Source of the DNA: Phycisphaeraceae bacterium
Lineage (GTDB): Bacteria > Planctomycetota > Phycisphaerae > Phycisphaerales > UBA1924
Assembly (NCBI GenBank): GCA_020639215.1
Contig: JACKHA010000004.1
Coordinates: 62,001 to 126,000, forward strand
Reading direction: 5' to 3'
DNA: 64,000 bases
Positions 16,932-25,053 of this stretch are shown piece after piece (position 1 is the first letter of the stretch; every line of letters starts with the position of its first letter). The notes beneath the pieces were generated by a model that did no database searches, was not told where the DNA came from, and saw only the letters and a list, made by a program, of their open reading frames with translations. The position numbers and the translations under genes are program-made.

Positions 16932-18794
16932 ATGCTGACCGTGCACGACATCACGATGCTGCTGCTGGCCCTTGGCGCTTTGCTGCTGGTGGCCCGAGCC
17001 TTTGGAGAGGTTGCGCGCCGGCTGGGGCAGCCGTCGATCGTGGGGGAGATCGCGGCGGGCGTGCTGCTGGGGCCGACGGTGCTGGAGCGGGTGCTGCCGG
17101 GCGTGTCGCACGCGCTGTTCCCGGAATCGGGGAGCGTGCACGTGGCGTTGCAGGCGCTGGTGAGCCTGTCGATCACGATGTTCATGCTGGTGGCGGGGAT
17201 GGAGGTCAACCTGAAGATGGTGTGGAAGCGCCGGACGGCGGCGCTGGCCATCGGCCTTGGCGGGGCGGCGCCGGCGATGCTGGCGGGCGTGGCGCTGGCG
17301 CTGGGGGCCCCGGCGTTCGTGGGGATGGGCGAGGGCGCGGCCCCGGCGGCGTTCGCGCTGTTCCTGGCGACGGCGCTGGGGCTGTCCGGGCTGGCGGTGA
17401 TCGCCAAGATGCTGATGGACCTGCAGATCAGCCGCACGGAGCTGGGGGCGACGATCCTGGCGGCGGCGGTGGTGATCGACGTGGCGGGGTGCCTGCTGTT
17501 CGCGGTGGTGCTGGCGCTGTCGCACGGCGGGCACGACGCGGTGGCGGCGGCGGGTGAGGCGGTGCGGGCGGCGGGCGAGGTTGCTGGCGAGTTGGCGTCG
17601 CAGGGCGCGGCGCATGGTGCGGCGGCGGACGGGCATGGCGGCGGGTCGGCGGCGCACGGTTCGCTGAGCGTGTGGCAGACGATGCTGGCCGCGGGGTTGT
17701 TCGTGGTGGGGATGCTGACGCTGGGGCGTTGGCTGCTGGGGCGTGCGATCCCGTGGGTGCAGGCGCACACGGCGTGGCCGGGCGGGGTGCTGGGGCTGGC
17801 GCTGGTCGGGTGCGTGTTCTCGGCGGCGTTCACGGAGTGGGCGGGGGTGCACGCGATCGTCGGGGCGTTCATCTTCGGGATGGTGCTGGGCGACTCGCGG
17901 CACCTGCGGCACTCGACGCGCCTGACGCTGGAGCAGTTCATCTCCTTCATCTTCGCGCCGCTGTTCTTTGCGAGCATCGGGCTGCGGGTGGACTTCGCCG
18001 GGGCGTTCGACCTCGTGCTGGTGCTGGTGGTGCTGGTGGTGGCGGCGGTGTTCAAGATCGGCGGGTGCCTGGGGGCGGCGAGGATCACGGGCTCGTCGTG
18101 GCGGGACGCGCTGGCGGTGGGGCTGGCGATGAACGGGCGCGGGAGCGTTGACGTGATCCTGGGGCTTTTGGCGCTGGAGATGGGGATCATCTCGGACAAG
18201 CTGTTCGTGGCGCTGGTGATCAACGCGCTGGTGGCCCTGGCGGTCAGCGGGGCGCTGATGCAGAAGGCGATGGGCAAGAAGCGCGAGGTGAAGTTCACGG
18301 CGTACGGGTCGGCCAAGACCTTCCTGGCCGAGATGCGGGCGACGGACCGGGGCCAGGCGCTCGACGAGATGGCGCGCCGGACGGCCGAGGGGGCGTGGCT
18401 GGATCTGGAGACGGTTCGCGACGCGATCGTGGCCCGCGACCTGTTGGTGCGCAGCGCGATCGGCAACGGGGTGGCGGTGGCGCACGCGCGCCTTGGCGGG
18501 CTGGAGATGCCGGTGGTGGGCGTGGGGTTCCCGGCCGAGCCGATCGAGTGGAGCGCGCCCGATGGCAAGGCGGTGCGCCTGATCGTGGTGCTGCTGACGC
18601 CGGAGGATGAGGCCCGCCTGCACCTGGAGCTGCTGGCGAGCGTGGCGCGGGCGCTGCGGGACAAGGACACGATCGACACGTGCGTGAAGGCGGAGTCGTG
18701 GACGGAGTTCCTGGCGGCGATCAACGCGGGGCAGGGCGAGGCGGCCGAGCGGGCCAAGTCGGCGGAGAAGGAGAAGGCGTCGGAGGGGGAGTGA
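16932..18794 (+). CDS. CPA2-type cation/proton antiporter with C-terminal PTS EIIA domain
   Basis: A 620-residue membrane protein. Residues ~1-450 show about 12 membrane helices of the Na+/H+ exchanger (KefB/CPA2) fold, with QPSIVGEIAAGVLLGPTVLE and later NGRGSVDVILGLLALEMGII. A His/Ala-rich cytoplasmic loop lies between. Residues ~485-600 resemble a PTS EIIA type-2 domain: AIGNGVAVAHARL carries the phospho-accepting His518 and is followed by PVVGVGFPAEPIEW and VRLIVVLLTPEDEARLHLE. A phospho-relay domain on an antiporter suggests transport gated by nitrogen/carbon-status PTS; this is inference. Start ATG 16932 has only a weak ribosome binding site. Confidence 0.82.
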   Translation: MLTVHDITMLLLALGALLLVARAFGEVARRLGQPSIVGEIAAGVLLGPTVLERVLPGVSHALFPESGSVHVALQALVSLSITMFMLVAGMEVNLKMVWKRRTAALAIGLGGAAPAMLAGVALALGAPAFVGMGEGAAPAAFALFLATALGLSGLAVIAKMLMDLQISRTELGATILAAAVVIDVAGCLLFAVVLALSHGGHDAVAAAGEAVRAAGEVAGELASQGAAHGAAADGHGGGSAAHGSLSVWQTMLAAGLFVVGMLTLGRWLLGRAIPWVQAHTAWPGGVLGLALVGCVFSAAFTEWAGVHAIVGAFIFGMVLGDSRHLRHSTRLTLEQFISFIFAPLFFASIGLRVDFAGAFDLVLVLVVLVVAAVFKIGGCLGAARITGSSWRDALAVGLAMNGRGSVDVILGLLALEMGIISDKLFVALVINALVALAVSGALMQKAMGKKREVKFTAYGSAKTFLAEMRATDRGQALDEMARRTAEGAWLDLETVRDAIVARDLLVRSAIGNGVAVAHARLGGLEMPVVGVGFPAEPIEWSAPDGKAVRLIVVLLTPEDEARLHLELLASVARALRDKDTIDTCVKAESWTEFLAAINAGQGEAAERAKSAEKEKASEGE

Positions 18795-18858
18795 TGCGGG
18801 GGTGGCGTGCGTTGAGACGGACGGACCTCGGTGCTCGCCACCGCTTGCGTGTCGATGA

Positions 18859-18893
18859 GCATGCTTGTGCAGAGCCACAAGCATGCCACACGT
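18859..18893. repeat. REP-like palindrome, CATGCTTGTG family
   Basis: CATGCTTGTG-CAGAGC-CACAAGCATG, then CCACACG. Other copies are at 24888-24919, 24958-24990, 38215-38246, 38742-38773 and 38792-38824. Confidence 0.75.
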
Positions 18894-18911
18894 CGGGGGT
18901 GGTCCGTTGAT

Positions 18912-18953
18912 CGGCACCGGGAAACGCCGCCGAGCCGGCGTGTCTCGGTGGCA
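18912..18953. repeat. REP-like palindrome, ACCGAGAAACGCC family
   Basis: A long hairpin: CACCGGGAAACGCCGCC pairs with GGCGTGTCTCGGTG, ending GGTGGCAC. Other copies are at 25011-25053, 38149-38191 (inverted) and 48471-48513. Confidence 0.75.
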
Positions 18954-18988
18954 CGGCGGAAGCGCGAGTTGGTTCGCTCGATGACGGG

Positions 18989-19134
18989 TGGCACGCCCAC
19001 GCGGAGCGCGGGCGTGGTGTGCGTGTGGATGCGGACGAACCTGGCTGATCGCCACGCCCGCGCCCCGCGAGGGTGCGATTCGAGATTGGCGGCGTTGCGG
19101 CGCGGGGCGTGGGCGTGCCACCCGGCAGGGCGGG
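18989..19134. repeat. Paired GGTGGCACGCCCACGC element
   Basis: GGTGGCACGCCCACGC at the left and GCGTGGGCGTGCCACC at the right form the outer arms of a ~145-bp inverted structure. A near-copy is at 25089-25213. Confidence 0.65.
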
Positions 19135-19231
19135 GGAGGGGGGCTTGAACGAGTGTTCAAGTTGTGGTACGCTTGGGTGAGCGGGGCGCGGCGTGCGTCT
19201 CGGTGACGCATCTCAAGCCAAGGAGTCCCCC

Positions 19232-19606
19232 ATGGCCGCACCGGTGGTCCACTTCGAGATCGGGTTCAAGGACATCGAGAAGGGCAAGAAGTTCTACGGC
19301 CCGCTCTTGGGCTGGGAGTTCGAGTCGTACGGGCCGGCGGCGATGCTGTCGAACATCGGGCACCCGGGCAAGGGCGGCGAGCCGGCGATGGGGATCGGTG
19401 GTCATCTGAACGCGCTGGGTCACGAGCCGCACAACTACTGCGTGGTGTACGCGCTGGTGGAGGACCTGGAGGGGACGATCGAGAAGGCCGAGGGGCTTGG
19501 CGGGACGTGCATCGTGCCGCCGCAGGAGGTGCCGGGGATGGGGCACTTCTCGTGGCTGAAGGACCCGGAGGGGAATCTCTTCGGGTTGTGGAAGGCGGCG
19601 CGGTAG
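19232..19606 (+). CDS. VOC family (glyoxalase/dioxygenase-like) protein
   Basis: A 124-residue single-module VOC protein. It opens with VVHFEIGFKDIEKGKKFYGP, has LGWEFESYG and the closing PGMGHFSWLKDPEGNLFGLW. This fold binds a metal and can act as glyoxalase, dioxygenase or resistance protein; the substrate is not predictable. ATG 19232 follows AAGGAG at 19220-19225. Length is typical for a half-module. Confidence 0.85.
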   Translation: MAAPVVHFEIGFKDIEKGKKFYGPLLGWEFESYGPAAMLSNIGHPGKGGEPAMGIGGHLNALGHEPHNYCVVYALVEDLEGTIEKAEGLGGTCIVPPQEVPGMGHFSWLKDPEGNLFGLWKAAR

Positions 19607-19736
19607 AGAGCAGAGACGAGAGACGAAGAGAGGGGAGTGACGGAGTGACGCAGTGACGAAGAGGGAAGGGCGAGCGGGCCTCGCGCGGTGATGCGCGGGG
19701 TCGATGCCTTTCCCTTCGTCGCTGCGTCGCTTCCCG
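19607..19736. repeat. Short-period GAGACGAAGAG / CGTCGCTGCGTC array
   Basis: GAGAGCAGAGACGAGAGACG and GTGACGGAGTGACGCAGTGACG run from 19607. The complementary CCCTTCGTCGCTGCGTCGC appears near 19710-19733, again an inverted pair. It separates two convergent genes. Confidence 0.65.
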
Positions 19737-20111
19737 TTACTTCTTCTGATCGATCCCGGTGCCGGCGCTCGGGGGGCTGAACAGGTCGAGGATGTGGGTG
19801 TCCTCGAGGGCCTCGGCGGCGTGGGGGAGGTTTGAGGGCAGGACGATGGCCATGCCGCCGGTGAGCACGTGCTCGGGGCGGTCGGTGTCGTCCGGGTCGC
19901 CGAGGGTGAAGCGGATGCGTCCGGCGAGCACGATGGAGATCTGCTCGTTCTCGTGGGAGTGTGTCTGGACGCGGAAGCCGCGCTCGAGGTGGATGTCCGA
20001 GACCATCATGCGTTCGCCCATGATGCGTCGGCGTTTGAGCAGGGGCATGGGCGAGTCGGTGGCCAGGTCGGCCATGCGGAGGACCTGCGCGTCGGTTGCG
20101 GTGGCGGCCAT
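19737..20111 (-). CDS. Cupin domain protein
   Basis: A 124-residue single cupin. Metal-site motif 1 HLERGFRVQTHSHENEQISI (His-x-His with Glu) and motif 2 NLPHAAEALEDTHILDLFSP are present. Small stand-alone cupins act as isomerases, dioxygenases or sensors; no specific function is evident. It is divergent from the methylase by about 100 bp and may share a promoter region. Confidence 0.82.
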   Translation of the reverse strand: MAATATDAQVLRMADLATDSPMPLLKRRRIMGERMMVSDIHLERGFRVQTHSHENEQISIVLAGRIRFTLGDPDDTDRPEHVLTGGMAIVLPSNLPHAAEALEDTHILDLFSPPSAGTGIDQKK

Positions 20112-20207
20112 GGGCGCAGACTACCCGATGGGCGGCGTGGGACCGAGCCGAAAGCGTCGTTCGCGTCGGCGTGTCGGTTGCGCGCGCGGGGCGGTATCCT
20201 GCGTCGC

Positions 20208-21362
20208 GTGGTGAAGTACCTCGGGTCGAAGCGACTGCTGGTGCCGGCGATCCTGCGGGCGGTGGGCGATGTGTCGGCGCCCGGCGGGACGGTGCTGGAC
20301 CTGTTCAGCGGGACGTCGCGGGTGGGGCACGCGCTCAAGCGGGCGGGGTATCGCGTGATCGCGTCGGACCACAACGGGTACGCGGCGACGCTGGCGCGGT
20401 GCTACGTGCAGGCGGATCGGGAGGATGTGCTCGATGACGCCGAACGCCTCGTGGCGGAGTTGAACCGAACGGCGTCGCGGGTGGTTGTGGGCGTTGGCGC
20501 GGGCGGCGAGGAGGTGGTCGAGGGGGGTGGCTGGTTTGCGCGGGCGTACGCCGGGGAGGCGCGGTTCTTCCGCGCCGGAAACGCGGGGCGGATCGAGGCG
20601 GTGCGGGAGGCGATCGCGGCCAAAGGGCTGGAGGCTGAACTCGAAGCGGTGCTGCTGACCTCGTTGCTCGAGGCGGCGGACCGGGTGGACTCGACGACGG
20701 GCGTGCAGATGGCGTACCTGAAGTCGTGGTCGTGGCGGTCGGGGCGGCGGCTGGAGCTGCGGGTGCCGGGGGTGCTGCCAAGGGCCGCGGGCGGGAAAGG
20801 GGAAGCGCACCTGCTGGACGCGGCCGAGGCGGCGCAGCGGTTCGAGGCGGACGTGGCATACATCGATCCGCCGTACAACCAGCACTCGTACCTGGGCAAC
20901 TACCACGTGTGGGAGACGCTGGTGCGGTGGGACGCGCCGGGGATGTACGGGGTGGCGCGGAAGCGCGAGGATGTGCAGGAGCGGAAGAGCGCGTTCAACT
21001 CGCGCCGCGGGTTCGAGGGGGCCCTGCGCCGCCTGCTGGGGGCGGTTCGGGCGCCGGCGGTGGTGCTGTCGTTCAGCGACGAGGGGTTCCTGTCGCGCGA
21101 GCGGCTGGAGGGGCTGCTGGGCGAGGTGTTCGGCGTGGCCCAGGGGCTGGCGACGGTTTCGTGCGCGACGCACGACCATGCCAGGTACGTCGGGGCCAAG
21201 ATCGGCATCCACAACCCGAAGGGGGAGCGGGTGGGGACGGTCGGGCGTCTGCGGAATCGGGAGTTCATCTACACGATCCGGCGGTACGGGGTGCCGGGGG
21301 CGGGCGATTCGGGGGTGCGGGGCGACGGCGTGGCGGTCGGGGCGGGGTGCGGGTCCGAATAA
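20208..21362 (+). CDS. D12-class N6-adenine DNA methyltransferase
   Basis: A ~384-residue protein starting at GTG 20208 (or the next GTG, 20211), just ahead of the diagnostic KYLGSKRLLVPAILRAVGD. SAM-binding motif I is VLDLFSGTSRVGHALKRAGY. Catalytic DPPY is in ADVAYIDPPYNQHSYLGNYH. Length exceeds typical Dam (about 280) owing to an insertion between them. Methylates adenine in a specific duplex site. No restriction endonuclease is adjacent, so it is an orphan methyltransferase in this window. The C-terminus after ~residue 345 is low complexity. Confidence 0.82.
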   Translation: MVKYLGSKRLLVPAILRAVGDVSAPGGTVLDLFSGTSRVGHALKRAGYRVIASDHNGYAATLARCYVQADREDVLDDAERLVAELNRTASRVVVGVGAGGEEVVEGGGWFARAYAGEARFFRAGNAGRIEAVREAIAAKGLEAELEAVLLTSLLEAADRVDSTTGVQMAYLKSWSWRSGRRLELRVPGVLPRAAGGKGEAHLLDAAEAAQRFEADVAYIDPPYNQHSYLGNYHVWETLVRWDAPGMYGVARKREDVQERKSAFNSRRGFEGALRRLLGAVRAPAVVLSFSDEGFLSRERLEGLLGEVFGVAQGLATVSCATHDHARYVGAKIGIHNPKGERVGTVGRLRNREFIYTIRRYGVPGAGDSGVRGDGVAVGAGCGSE

Positions 21363-21453
21363 GCGGGGCAGGCTCGGGGTTCGCGGCGGCACGGGGGTTC
21401 GCCGCACGGGCGGCCCGCAAGAAACGGGGACGGTTCGGACATCAGGAGGTCGG

Positions 21454-22065
21454 ATGGTGACGCGGCCGCAGGCCAGACCGCCCGTGGGGGGCGAGGCCGG
21501 GGAACGCGTCGGGCCGGTTTCGCCCGACGAGTTCGCCGCGCTGTTCGAGCGCGCCGGGCAGAGGCTGTGGTGCGTGGCGGTGGGGATCGTGGGCGACGCG
21601 TCCCAGGCGGAGGACATCGTGCAGGAGGCGGCGGGCATCGCGCTGGGGAAACTCGATCAGTTCGATCGCGCCACCAGTTTCAACGCGTGGATGGGGCAGA
21701 TCGTGCGGTTCGTGGCGATGAACGAGCGGCGTCGGGGCGTGCGCCAGCGGACGCGGCCCGTGGACCCGGCGGCGTTTGCGGAGCGAGAGGGCAGGGATGG
21801 GGCGGCGATGGCGGAGCCGGTCGATTCACGCGGGAGGCTGGCGGGCGACCAGGGGGCGTTCGATGATGCGCTCACCGGGGCGCTGGGGGACTTGGGCGAG
21901 ACGGCGCGGGCGTGCCTGCTGCTGCGGACGATCCTGGAACTGACGTACGCGGAGATCGCCGATGTTCTCGGCATCCCGCAGGGAACGGCGATGAGCCACG
22001 TGCACCGATCGCGGCGGGCGCTGCGGGTGGCGCTCGTGGGGCAGGCAGAAGGGGGGACGCGATGA
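21454..22065 (+). CDS. ECF-type RNA polymerase sigma-70 family factor
   Basis: A 203-residue sigma factor. Region 2 shows ALFERAGQRLWCVAVGIVGD, ASQAEDIVQEA and FNAWMGQIVRFVAMNERRR. Region 4 is LLLRTILELTYAEIADVLGI then PQGTAMSHVHRSRRALR. There is a polar linker of ~45 residues. ATG 21454 has AGGAGG at 21444-21449. It overlaps the downstream membrane protein gene by ATGA, the usual sigma/anti-sigma arrangement. The signal it responds to is unknown. Confidence 0.88.
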   Translation: MVTRPQARPPVGGEAGERVGPVSPDEFAALFERAGQRLWCVAVGIVGDASQAEDIVQEAAGIALGKLDQFDRATSFNAWMGQIVRFVAMNERRRGVRQRTRPVDPAAFAEREGRDGAAMAEPVDSRGRLAGDQGAFDDALTGALGDLGETARACLLLRTILELTYAEIADVLGIPQGTAMSHVHRSRRALRVALVGQAEGGTR

Positions 22066-22940
22066 GCGAGAAACCCCCCACTGGTTCCGGAGGAGTTGGC
22101 GGTGATGGCGGCCCGTTCGGCGAACTGCCGCGTGATGGCGGCAAACAAGGCAAGGATGGTGCGGCGCTGGACAGGTATGTGGATGGCCTGATGGAAGGCG
22201 ATGAGCGGGCGGCGTTCGAGGCGCGCCTGCGCGGGGATGCCGCGCTGCGGGCGGAGGTGGAACTGCAGCGCCGGATCGATGGGCGTCTGCGGGCGATGTA
22301 TGCGCCGCCGGCGCGGATCGAGATGGCGGGTCGGGGTGGCTCGGGTGCGGGGTCGGCGGGGCGTGCGAGCGGGTCGTCCGGGCCGCGGCTTGTGGGGGCG
22401 ACGGGGCCGTCGCGGAAGCGCTGGGTGCCGCTGGCGGTGGCGGCGATGCTGGCGCTGGTGGTCGGCGGCGGGGGCGGGTACTGGTGGTTCGTGGTGGGCA
22501 CGCCCGCGCCGTTCCGCCAGCCGGCGGAGATCTACGCGGCGGTCGCGTCGCGGGGCTTCGAGCCGGAGTGGGTGTGCACGACGGACGAGGAGTTTGTCGA
22601 GGCCGTGCGCGACCGGTTTGGGCGGGCGGTGCTGCTGCCGGTGGCGACGCCCGGGGTGGAGGTGATCGGCTGGGCGTACGGGACGCCGGTGCTGACGAAT
22701 CGGACGGCAACGCTGATGACGCGGGTGGACGGGCACGAGGTGCTGGTGCTGATCGACAAGGGCGAGAGCGACGTGAACCTGCGACGGGTCGGGGAGGCGT
22801 CGGGCGGGTCGGGCTCTTCGTCGGGTGTTTCGTCGGGCCTGCACCTGTACAAGCGTCGGCTGAACGGGCTGGTGCTGTACGAGGTGTCGCCGCTGGATTC
22901 GGCGCGCGTGATCGGGTCGTTTGAGGCGGCGGGGCGGTAG
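22062..22940 (+). CDS. Putative membrane anti-sigma factor
   Basis: A 292-residue protein starting in an ATGA overlap with the sigma gene. Residues ~35-85 (ALDRYVDGLMEGDERAAFEA, LRGDAALRAEVE) resemble the short cytoplasmic anti-sigma segment. A single membrane helix lies near residues 125-148 (WVPLAVAAMLALVVGGGGGY). The rest is an extracytoplasmic beta domain ending LHLYKRRLNGLVLYEVSP. No zinc-binding HxxxCxxC motif is seen, so it is not a ZAS-type anti-sigma. The function is inferred from coupling and topology. Confidence 0.72.
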   Translation: MSEKPPTGSGGVGGDGGPFGELPRDGGKQGKDGAALDRYVDGLMEGDERAAFEARLRGDAALRAEVELQRRIDGRLRAMYAPPARIEMAGRGGSGAGSAGRASGSSGPRLVGATGPSRKRWVPLAVAAMLALVVGGGGGYWWFVVGTPAPFRQPAEIYAAVASRGFEPEWVCTTDEEFVEAVRDRFGRAVLLPVATPGVEVIGWAYGTPVLTNRTATLMTRVDGHEVLVLIDKGESDVNLRRVGEASGGSGSSSGVSSGLHLYKRRLNGLVLYEVSPLDSARVIGSFEAAGR

Positions 22941-22969
22941 GGAGCGCCGCTCGATCCACGGCCCTGCGT

Positions 22970-23671
22970 TCACGTCGCAGCCGGGGCGCTGCCGAGCGTG
23001 TAGAACACCTTGTCGAGCACGCGGAGTAGCGAGTTGCGGCATCGGCCGGGGCTGGGCTGGGACTCGGTGTCGATTTCGATGAGTTGCTCGCGTTGGCTCT
23101 GCGCGATCGAGCGGGTCAGATCGCTGTAGAACGCGATCCATCGCGGGTAGTCGTCGAACCAGTCCAGGCTGCTCGTTGGAATGCGTGGCTTGTGCCCCGA
23201 TTGGCGCTGGAGATTGTTGATGGCGAGTCGTGCTCGGCCGTCCATGATTGGAAAGTGCAGGCGCGTCATCCAGTGCAGGTACTTCGTGGCGAAGGAGTAG
23301 GGACCGCCCGGCTCTTGGGGCGAGGTCCGAGCAAGAGCGATGGGCATGGCGACGCGGGCGGCGTCGAGAATCAGATCGGGAGAGTCTTCGAGCGCGTCGG
23401 GGGGGAGCGCGCGAATCGTGTCGAGAAGTCGCGGGGCATGGATGTGGAGCGAGTCGATCACGCGGTCGATGAGGCCGCGATGCCAGAACATCTGCGTGGC
23501 CCAGAGGCGATCGAGCAGGACGACGCGTTCGGCGATCGACTCGGCGTCCGTTGAATCCGGCGCATGGAACTGGGCGTGCATGAGGCGCTCGGCGGCGCGG
23601 AACTCGGCGCTGGCGTTGCACTGGCGGATGGCGCTGATCGCCTCAGCGATGTTCAATTGGAGTGGGCCCAT
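22970..23671 (-). CDS. Hypothetical protein with SFATKYLHW motif
   Basis: A 233-residue protein of mixed helical character and visibly lower G+C than its neighbours. Notable is YSFATKYLHWMTRLHFPIMD, a pattern recurring in uncharacterised bacterial proteins of accessory regions, followed by GRARLAINNL. The start is uncertain: ATG 23671 lacks a clear ribosome binding site, and the frame stays open upstream. Convergent with the anti-sigma gene. No function proposed; a search is needed to tell whether it belongs to a defence-associated family. Confidence 0.6.
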   Translation of the reverse strand: MGPLQLNIAEAISAIRQCNASAEFRAAERLMHAQFHAPDSTDAESIAERVVLLDRLWATQMFWHRGLIDRVIDSLHIHAPRLLDTIRALPPDALEDSPDLILDAARVAMPIALARTSPQEPGGPYSFATKYLHWMTRLHFPIMDGRARLAINNLQRQSGHKPRIPTSSLDWFDDYPRWIAFYSDLTRSIAQSQREQLIEIDTESQPSPGRCRNSLLRVLDKVFYTLGSAPAAT

Positions 23672-23948
23672 CAGCCGGGAGGATACCGGGAGGAGGGGCT
23701 GAGATCGACGCCGACGTGGCCAAGATCGCTGCACGGAGCGAGCCGGAGCGTCCCCGCCCCGGTTCCTCGTGCGGACACGGTGACCTCGGGTGGTTCGGAG
23801 TCCGGGGCGGGGACGCCCCGGCTCGCGCACTCGCTTGCGCGTCGCGTTCGCGGAGGGGTGGCGTGGGGCTCGGGGCACTCGGCGGCTGCGCCGCCGGCAC
23901 AGGCTGCAAGCCTGTGCCACCTTCGTTGCCGGCTCGCTATGCTCCCGC
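23672..23948. repeat. 277-bp gap with two GC palindromes
   Basis: GCGTCCCCGCCCCGG (23748-23762) is the exact complement of CCGGGGCGGGGACGC (23802-23816), which itself begins the palindrome CCGGGGC-GGGGAC-GCCCCGG (23802-23821). That core, followed by CTCGCGC, recurs at 54557-54583. At 23896-23918 GGCACAGGCT-GCA-AGCCTGTGCC forms another perfect hairpin. No gene is seen. Confidence 0.7.
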
Positions 23949-24863
23949 GTGCCGCGGTATCGGTTGACCATTGCGTACGACGGGTCGGAGTTCCACGGGT
24001 GGCAGAAGCAGGAGCCGCCGGACCCGGATGCGCCGGTGGCTGTGTCGCCCGGCGTCGACGGCGCGCCGTCGGCGCGTCCCCGGATCGAGATGCGGACGGT
24101 CCAGGGTGTTGTCGAGCGAGCGGTGCGCGAGGTGGTGCGCGAGCCGGTGGTGCTGCTGGGGGCCAGCCGCACCGACGCGGGCGTGCACGCGCGCGGGCAG
24201 GTCGCGGCGTTCACCAGCGTGGACCACCCGGTCGATCCCGAGCCGGGGTATGCGCACGAGCAGAAGGGCATCCGCGTCGGGTGGCCCGCGGAGCGCGGGA
24301 CCGAGCCCCTGCTTCGGGCGATCAACAGCCGGTTGCCGGAGGACGTGCTGGTGGTGGCGGCGGCGCCGACGACACCGGCGTTCGACCCGATCCGCGGGGC
24401 GGTGCGGAAGTGTTATTCGTACACGTTCCATGTGTCGAAGCACCGGGCCTTGTGGGACCGGCGGTTCGTGCACCATGTGTGGACGGCGCTGGACGCCGGG
24501 GCGATGGCGGCGGCGGCGGCGGGGCTGGTGGGCACGCACGACTTCGCGGGGTTCGCGGCGGCGGGGCACGGGCGGCTGACGACGGTGCGGACGGTCTTTG
24601 CGTGCCGCGTGGAGGCGCGGCCTGCGCCCAGCGCGATCGACCCGGGGGCGGTGCGGGTGCGTGTTGAGGTGGAGGGCGACGGGTTCCTCTACAACATGGT
24701 GCGGATCATCGCGGGCACGCTGCACGAGGTGGGGCGCGGGAAGATCGGGGCGGAGCAGATCCCGGCGATCGTGGCGAGCCTGGACCGGCGGCGGGCCGGG
24801 CCGACGATACCGGCGAGCGGGCTGTGCCTGGAGTGGATCAGGTACGAGGGGGATGGGCAGTAG
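23949..24863 (+). CDS. truA: tRNA pseudouridine synthase A
   Basis: A 304-residue TruA. It begins at GTG 23949 (VPRYRLTIAYDGSEFHGWQK). The catalytic Asp76 sits in LGASRTDAGVHARGQVAAF and the C-terminal LYNMVRIIAGTLHEVG fits the family. It forms pseudouridine at positions 38-40 of the tRNA anticodon arm. Compared with the usual ~265 residues there are two inserts: about 16-20 residues before MRTVQGV (DPDAPVAVSPGVDGAPSARP) and a second after FTSVDHPV. Reads as a functional enzyme. Confidence 0.9.
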   Translation: MPRYRLTIAYDGSEFHGWQKQEPPDPDAPVAVSPGVDGAPSARPRIEMRTVQGVVERAVREVVREPVVLLGASRTDAGVHARGQVAAFTSVDHPVDPEPGYAHEQKGIRVGWPAERGTEPLLRAINSRLPEDVLVVAAAPTTPAFDPIRGAVRKCYSYTFHVSKHRALWDRRFVHHVWTALDAGAMAAAAAGLVGTHDFAGFAAAGHGRLTTVRTVFACRVEARPAPSAIDPGAVRVRVEVEGDGFLYNMVRIIAGTLHEVGRGKIGAEQIPAIVASLDRRRAGPTIPASGLCLEWIRYEGDGQ

Positions 24864-24887
24864 GGTGCGCGGACGGGGGTTCGAGGG

Positions 24888-24990
24888 GTGGCATGCTTGT
24901 GGCTCTGCACAAGCATGGCGAGCGACCGCGTGGCGGCGTGCGCCCCGGGTTGATCGGCATGTCTGTGCAAAGCCACAGACATGCCACGCG
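24888..24990. repeat. Two REP-like CATGC palindromes
   Basis: GTGGCATGCTTGTGGCTCTG/CACAAGCATGG, then GGCATGTCTGTGCAAAGCCA/CAGACATGCCA. Both fold into ~11-bp stems with a GCTCTG or CAAAGC loop. Confidence 0.75.
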
Positions 24991-25010
24991 TCGGGCGGTG
25001 GTCGGTCGAT

Positions 25011-25053
25011 CGGCACCGAGAAACGCCGCCGAGCCGGCGTGTCTCGGTGGCAC
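25011..25053. repeat. REP-like palindrome, ACCGAGAAACGCC family
   Basis: CACCGAGAAACGCCGCC with GGCGTGTCTCGGTGGCAC; matches 18912-18953 almost base for base. Confidence 0.75.

Larger units (their letters stand above)
18795..19231. other. 437-bp gap with REP-like palindromes
   Basis: No gene is seen. From the left: a CATGCTTGTGCAGAGCCACA-type palindrome (18859-18893), a CACCGGGAAACGCCGCC/GGCGTGTCTCGGTGGCAC hairpin (18912-18953), and a pair GGTGGCACGCCCACGC (18989) and GCGTGGGCGTGCCACC (about 19113-19128) with GC-rich sequence between. Then comes the AAGGAG of the next gene at 19220. Confidence 0.7.

Noticed and set aside
16221..19241. Long minus-strand open frame opposite the antiporter
   Set aside because: Arg/Pro/His-rich, no motif, opposite a gene with clear membrane topology.
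20208..21362. Full restriction-modification system
   Set aside because: Only the adenine methylase is recognised; neighbours are a cupin and a sigma factor, with no endonuclease motif.
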